Shown: piece by piece, positions 58,430 through 64,000 of the stretch
How positions within the stretch are numbered: the stretch's first letter is position 1
Layout: each line of letters starts with the position of its first letter
Assembly: GCF_040802235.1 (NCBI RefSeq)
Contig: NC_133167.1
Coordinates: 45,940,001-46,004,000 of the forward strand
Length of the DNA: 64,000 nucleotides
DNA from: Manis javanica
Taxonomy: Eukaryota; Chordata; Mammalia; Pholidota; Manidae
Direction of reading: 5' to 3'
Position numbers and translations under genes: made by a program
The notes under the pieces: generated by a model
Told to the model about the DNA's origin: nothing
Databases searched by the model: none
What the model saw: the letters and a program-made list of their open reading frames with translations, nothing else

Positions 58430-59220
58430 ATAAAAAGGCAGAAGAACCTTGTTCACTCCCAAATCCCTCAAAAACTATAAAGGGCCTGGTGAGACTGAAA
58501 TAACCAATCTTTCAGGAAAGAAATTCAAAATAAAAGTCATAAGCATGCTGATGGAGCTATAGAGAAATATGCAGGAGCTAAGGGATGAATTCTGGAGGGA
58601 GATAACAGAAATGAAACAAAAAAATGGAAGGATTTAAGAGCAGACTGGTTGAGGTGAGAGACTGTTAATGGAATCAGAGGATCTCTAGGAATGGAAGAAT
58701 ATTAAGAGAACTGTGAGACCAATCAAAATGGAACAATATTCACATTATAGGGGTATCAGAAGAAGAATAAGAGAGAAAAAGGCATAGAAAGTGTCTTTGA
58801 AGAAGTAATTATTGAAAATTTCCCCAATCTGGGGAAGGAAATAGTCTCTTAGACCATGAGAGTCCACAGATCTCCCAAAACAAGGGATCGAAGGAGGACA
58901 ACAAGTCTTACAATAATTAAAATGGCAAATATCAAAGACAAGGAGAGAGTATTAAAAGCAGCCAGAGAGAAAAAAGATCACCTACAAAGGAAAACCCATT
59001 GGGATATCATCAGACTTCTCAGCAGAAACCTTACAGGACAGAAGACAATGACATGATATATTCAATGCAATGAAACAAAAGGGCCTCGAACCAAGAATAT
59101 TGTATCCATCAAGATTATCATTTAAATTGAAGGTGGGATTAAAAAATTCTCTGATAAGCAAAAGTTGAGAGAATTTGCCTCCCACAAACCATATCACAGT
59201 GTATTTTAAAGGGACTGCTC
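58430..59220 (+). pseudogene. L1-B ORF1, decayed
   Basis: Aligns with L1-A ORF1 through attcaaaataaaagtcataa, gagaaatatgcaggagct, aagacaaggagagagtatta and the C-terminal block around cagcagaaaccttacagg. Several stops and frame changes; only short open pieces (for example 58856-59056) remain. Confidence 0.75.
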
Positions 59221-59525
59221 TAGATGGATCAGCTCCTAAGGCTAAATAGATGTCACCAGAGAAAATAGAACCATGGCAAAGAAAGTATACCAACCAAATA
59301 CTAACCAAATGTAAAATTAAATTGGCTATCTACAAAATCAATCAAGGGAAACACAAAAGAGTACAGAAAAAAACACCTAACATATAAAGAATGGAGGAGG
59401 AAGAAAAAGAAGGGAGAGAAATAAATCATCAGACTGTGTTAATAATAGCATAATAATGGTTTAAATTACATGGTTAGGTAGTAAAGAATCTACCCTTGAA
59501 CCTTTGGTAACCATGAATCCAAAGC

Positions 59526-60950
59526 CATGGCAATAGTACATATCTATTGATAATCACCCTAAATGTAAATGGACTGAATGCACCAGTCAAAAGACACAGA
59601 GTAATGGAATGGACAAAAAAGCAAGACCTATTTATATGCTGATGACAAGAGACTCACCTCAAAGCCAAAGACATACATAGACTAAAAGTGAAGGGATGGG
59701 AAAAGATATTTCATGCCAACAATAGGGAGAAAAAAGCAGGTGTTGGCAGTACTTGTATCAGACAAAATAGACTTCAACACAAAGAGAGTCACAAGAGACA
59801 AAGAAGGATATTGCATAATGATAAAGGGATTAGTCCAACAAGAGGATATAACCATTATAAATATCTATGCACACAACACAGGATCACCTACATATGTGAA
59901 ACAAATACTAAAAGAGTTAAAGGAGGAAATTGAATACAATGTATTCATTTTAGGAGACTTCAACACACCACTCACTCCAAAAACAGATCAACCAGGCAGA
60001 AAATAAATAAGGACACAGAGGCACTGAACAACACACTAGAACAGGTGGATGTAACAGACATCTACAGAACTCTACACTCAAAAGCAGAAGGATACACATT
60101 CTTCTCAAGTGCACATGGAACATTTTCAAGAATAGATCGTATATTAGGCCACAAAAGAGCTTCAGTAAATTCAAAAAGATTGAAATTCTTCCAACCAACT
60201 TCTCATATCACAAAGGTATAAAACTAGAAATAAACTGTACAAAGAAAAGAAAAAGGCTCACAAACACATGGAGGCTGAACAACATGCTCCTGAATAATCA
60301 ATGGATCAATTAGCAATTTAAAACAGAGATAAACAATATATGGAGACAAATGAAAACAACAGTACAATGCCCCAACTTCTGTGGGACGCCATGAAGGCAG
60401 TTCTAAGGGGAAAGTATACAGCAATCCAGGCCTATTTAAGGAAGGAAGAACAATCCCAAATGAATAGTCTAAATTCACAATTAATAAAACTAGAAAAGAA
60501 AGAACAAATGATGCCCAAAGTCAGCAGAAGGAGGGTCATAATAAAGATCAGAGAAGAAATAAATAATATTGAGAAGAAAAAACAATACAAAAAGTCAATG
60601 AAACCAAGAGCTGGTTCTTTGAGAAAATAAAACAGATAAACCCCTAGCCTGACTTATTAAGAGAAAAAGAGAATCTACACGTATAAACAGAATCAGAAAT
60701 GAGAAAGGAAAAATCATGATGGACACTACAGAAATACAAAGAATTATTAGAGAATACTATGAAAATCTATATGCTAACAAACTGGATAACCTAAAAGAAA
60801 TGGACAACTTTCTAGAAAAATACAACCTTACAAGACTGACCAAGGGAGAAACAGAAAGTCTAAACAGACCAACTACAAGCAATGAAATTGAATCAGTAAT
60901 AAAAAAACTACTCAAGAACAAAATCCCACACGAGACGGATTCACAGCTGA
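59526..60950 (+). pseudogene. L1-B ORF2, 5' part (endonuclease and start of RT), decayed
   Basis: Endonuclease landmarks: cctaaatgtaaatggactga, an intact caagagactcacctcaaag segment for QETHL-like residues, and the open piece 59713-60006 with RDKEGYCIMIKG and NIYAHNTG. Later pieces are 60340-60630 (LWDAMKAVLRGKYTAIQAY) and 60716 to about 60950 ([20 protein letters not shown]). Multiple frame changes. Cut by L1-C. Confidence 0.82.
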
Positions 60951-61272
60951 ATTTTTTTTTTAAGAACATTACGTTTCCTAGGCTCTCCCCTACCCCAAGT
61001 CCCCACACCACAAACCCCCTTACAGTCACTGTCCATCAGCATAGTAAGATGTTGTAGAATCACTACTTGTCTTCTCTCTGTTGCAAAGCCCTCCCCTTTC
61101 CCCCACCCCTCACATTATACATGCTAATAATAATACCCCCTTTCTTCTTCCCCACCCTTATCCCTCCCTACCCTCCCATTCTCCCCAGTCTCTTTCCCTT
61201 TGGTAACTGTTAGTCCATTCTTGGGTTCTGTGATTCTGCTGCTGTTTTGTTCCTTCAGTTTTTCTTTTGTTT

Positions 61273-64000
61273 TTATATTCCACAGATGAGTGAAATCAGT
61301 TGGTATTTGTCTTTCTCTGCTTGGCTTATTACACTGAGCATAATACCCTCTAGCTCCATCCATGTTGTTGCAAATGGTAGGATTTGCTTTCTTCTTATGG
61401 CTGAATAATATTCCATTGTGTATATGTACCACATGTTCTTTATCCATTCACCTACTGATGGACACTTAGGTTCTTCCAATTCTATTGTAAATAGTGCTGT
61501 GATAAACATAGGGGTGCATCTGTCTTTTTCAAACTGGAGTGCTGCATCCTTAGGGTAAATTCCTAGAAGTGGAATTCCTGGGTCAAATGGTAAGTCTATT
61601 TTGAGCATATTGAGGAACCTCCGTATTGCTTTCCACAATGGTTGAACTAATTTACTTTCCCACCAGCAGTGTAGGAGAGTTCCCCTTTCTGCGCAACCTC
61701 ACCAACATTTGTTGTTGTTTGTCTTTTGGATGGTCGCGATCCTTACTGTTGTGAAGTGATATCTCATTGTGGTTATAATTTGCGTTTCTCTGATAACTAG
61801 AGATGTGGAGCATCTTTTCATGTGTCTGTTGGCCATCTGAATTTCTTCTTTGGAGAACTTTCTGTTCTGCTTCTCTGTGCATTTTTTAATTGGACTATTT
61901 GCTTTTTGTTTGTTGAGGAGCATGAGCTCTTTATATATTTTGGATGTCCTTTGGAGAACTTTCTGTTCTGCTTCTCTGTGCATTTTTTAATTGGACTATT
62001 TGCTTTTTGTTTGTTGAGGAGCATGAGCTCTTTATATATTTTGGATGTCAAGCCTTTATCAGATCTGTCATTTATGAAAATATTCTCCCACACTGTAGGG
62101 TACCTTTTTATTCTATTGATGGTGTCCTTTGCTCTACAGAAGCTTTTCAGCTTGATATAGTCGTTCATTTTCACTTTAGTTTTCCTTGCTCGGGGAGATA
62201 TATTCATGAAGAAGTCACTAATGTTCACATCCAAGAGATTTTTGCCTATGATTTTTTCTAAGAGTTTTATGGTTTCATGACTTACATTCAGGTCTTTGAT
62301 CCATTTTGAATTTAATTTTGTGTATGGGGTTAGACAATAATCCAGTTTCATTCTCTTACATGTAGCTGACCAGTTTTGCCAATACCAGCTGTTGAAGAGG
62401 CTGTCATTTCCCCATTGTATGTCCATGGCTTCTTTATCATATATTAATTGACCATATATGTTTGGGTTAATGTCTGGAGTCTATTCTGTTCCAATGGTCT
62501 GTGGCTCTGTTCTTGTGCTGGTACCAAATTGTCTTGATTACTGTAGCTTTGTAGTAGAGCTTGATGTTGGGGAGTGAGATACCCACCACTTTATTCTTCT
62601 TTCTCAGGATTGGTTTGGCTATTCGGGGTCTTTGGTGTTTCCATATGAATTTTTGAACTACTTGTTCCAGTTTGTTGAAGAATGTTGTTGGTAATTTGAT
62701 AGGGATTGCATCAAAACTGTATATTGCTTTGGATAGGATGGACATTTTGACGATATTGATTCTTCCTAGCCACGAGTATGGGATGAGTTTCCATTTGTTT
62801 AATTTTAATTTCCATTTGTTCCCTTTAATTTCTCTTAAGAGTGACTTGTAGTTTTCAGAGTATAGGTTATTCACTTCTTTGGTTAGATTTATTCCTAGGT
62901 ATTTTATTCTTTATGATGCAATTGTGAATGGAATTGATTTCCTGATTTCTCTTTCTATTGGTTCATTGTTAGTGTATAGGAAAGACACAGATTTCTGTGT
63001 GTTAATTTTGTATCCTGCAACTTTGCTGTATTCCGATATCAGTTCTAGTACTTTTGGGGTGGAGTCTTTAGGGTTTTTTATGTACAATATCATGTCATCC
63101 TCAAATAGTGACAGTTTAACTTCTTCTTTACCAATCTGGATTCCTTATATTTCTTTGTTTTGTCTGATTGCTATGGCTACGACCTCCAGGACTATGTTGA
63201 ATAGCAGAGGGGAGAGTGGGCATCCCTGTCTGGTTCCCGATCTCAGAGGAAAAGCTTTCAGCTTCTCGCTGTTCAGTATAATGCTGGCTGTGGGTTTATC
63301 ATATATGGCCTTTATTATGTTGAGGTACTTGTCCTCTATTCCCATTTTGCTGAGAGTTTTTATCATGAATGGATGTTGAATTTTGTCAAATGCTTTTTCA
63401 GCATCTATGGAGATGATCATGTGGTTTTTGTCTTTCTTTTTGTTGATGTGGTGGATGATGTTGATGGATTTTCGAATGTTGTACCATCCTTGCATCCCTG
63501 GGATGAATCCCACTTGGTCATGGTGTATGATCCTTTTGATATACTGTTGAATTCTGTTTGCTAATATTTTATTGAGTATTTTTGCATCTACATTCATCAG
63601 GGATATTGGTCTGCAATTTTCTTTTTTGGTGGGGTCTTTGCCTGGTTTTGGTATTAGGGTGATATTGGCTTCATAGAAACAGTTTGGGAGTATTCCCTCT
63701 TCTTCTATTTTTTGGAAAACTCTAAGGAGAATGGGTATTATGTCTTCTCTGTGTGTCTGATAGAATTCCGAGGTAAATCTGTCTGGCCCAGGTGCTTTGT
63801 TCTTTGGTAGTTTTTTGATTATTGTTTCAATTTCTTTGCTCGTAATTGGTTTGTTTAGATTTTGTGTTTCTTCCTTGGTCAGTCTTGGAAGGTTGTATTT
63901 TTCTAGGAAGTTGTCCATTTCTTCTAGGTTTTCCAGCTTTTTGGCATATAGGTTTTCATAGTAGTCTTTAATAATTCTTGTATTTCTGTGGAGACTGTCG
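61273..64000 (-). pseudogene. L1-C ORF2, broken, 5' end outside the window
   Basis: The piece 63918-63145 holds [40 protein letters not shown] and [13 protein letters not shown], ending at a stop just before the FADD region. The FADD box reads FEDD (63093-63082), an Ala to Glu change beside the catalytic Asp pair. The C-terminus ends SLICGI. At least four frame changes, one caused by the 101-bp duplication. Confidence 0.87.
61848..62049 (-). repeat. Two tandem 101-bp units inside L1-C ORF2
   Basis: ctttggagaactttctgttc to atattttggatgtc at 61848-61948 is repeated at 61949-62049. The copies are identical by eye. 101 is not a multiple of three, so it shifts the ORF2 frame. Confidence 0.95.

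Larger units (their letters stand above)
56481..60950 (+). mobile_element. LINE-1 element L1-B, cut in ORF2 by L1-C
   Basis: Starts ggagactctcaagatggcag, the usual L1 5' end. A 1.9-kb 5' UTR holds a 60-bp tandem duplication and about six 177-bp units. ORF1 remnants lie at about 58430-59220 and ORF2 remnants from about 59526. ORF2 stops at gctgaatttt near 60955, within the RT domain (the AEF residues before YQ), where L1-C begins in reverse. The rest of ORF2 and the 3' UTR should lie past the window end if this is a simple insertion. More decayed than L1-A and L1-C, so older. Confidence 0.9.
60951..64000 (-). mobile_element. LINE-1 element L1-C, reverse, inserted in L1-B
   Basis: Reading on the minus strand: ORF2 from beyond 64000 to a stop at 61273, a 3' UTR (61272 to about 60962) and a poly(A) tail seen as T run at 60951-60960. 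RT motifs are open over 63918-63145, and later pieces at 63093-62911, 62874-62467, 62426-61818 and 61638-61273 give the C-terminal half in changing frames. About 98% identical by eye to L1-A over 3176-3380. It holds a 101-bp tandem duplication at 61848-62049. Confidence 0.93.

Noticed and set aside
62879-63379. 166-codon plus-strand open frame
   Set aside because: Antisense of L1-C ORF2; an equal shadow lies opposite L1-A (3366-3809).
1-64000. CRISPR arrays, bacterial operons, phage or plasmid features
   Set aside because: The window is spliced mammalian DNA; the only regular arrays are microsatellites, L1 monomers and LTR tandem units.
1-64000. tRNA or other small RNA genes
   Set aside because: No cloverleaf with A and B boxes was recognised by eye on either strand. 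A tRNAscan or Rfam run would settle this.

Overview
This is nuclear DNA of a placental mammal. It carries three split protein genes with GT-AG introns, two CpG-rich promoters and a dense background of LINE-1, LTR, hAT/Tigger and MIR repeats. I see no Alu, B1/B2, carnivore tRNA-Lys SINE or ruminant BovB, so primates, rodents, carnivores and ruminants are unlikely. An L1-rich, SINE-poor laurasiatherian such as a pangolin would fit, but that is a guess.

The gene content matches the conserved MAIP1-TYW5-C2orf69 block (human 2q33.1, from memory of the human proteins). MAIP1 (C2orf47) is on the minus strand, with five coding exons between 21254 and 10954 and a 284-residue product. TYW5 is on the plus strand, with eight coding exons between 21565 and 37933 and a 315-residue product. 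C2orf69 is on the minus strand, with two coding exons between 54076 and 44024 and a 387-residue product. MAIP1 and TYW5 are divergent, with only 310 bp between their start codons in a shared CpG island. TYW5 and C2orf69 converge. All three frames are open across every splice junction I could place, so these look like working genes. MAIP1 acts in the mitochondrial matrix with the m-AAA protease, C2orf69 is a mitochondrial serine-hydrolase-like protein, and TYW5 is the JmjC hydroxylase of the wybutosine pathway of tRNA-Phe.

Layout: 1-5656 is a long plus-strand L1 (L1-A) with decayed ORF1 and ORF2. 5.8-8.0 kb holds an endogenous retrovirus fossil and LTR pieces. 8.5-10.5 kb holds older LINE and MaLR LTR debris. 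10.9-21.25 kb is MAIP1, with LTR fossils in its introns. 21.56-37.93 kb is TYW5, with old L1s, one MER2 (Tigger) copy and MIRs in its introns. 37.9-44.0 kb is the convergent 3' region. 44.0-54.1 kb is C2orf69, whose single 8.9-kb intron holds L1, LTR, hAT, MIR and a MER2 nested in an older LINE. 56.48-60.95 kb is a second plus-strand L1 (L1-B), whose 5' UTR carries about six tandem copies of a roughly 177-bp unit. A minus-strand L1 (L1-C, 60.95 kb to beyond the window end) is inserted into L1-B's ORF2.

I do not see a new biological system. The most unusual points are the monomer-type L1 5' UTR, the near-identical inverted L1 pair (A and C) flanking the gene block, the L1-into-L1 insertion with a target-primed signature, and a (GT)12 tract a few bases from the MAIP1 exon 4 splice acceptor. 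The work was by eye; repeat family names are from memory and most repeat boundaries are good to tens of bases only.
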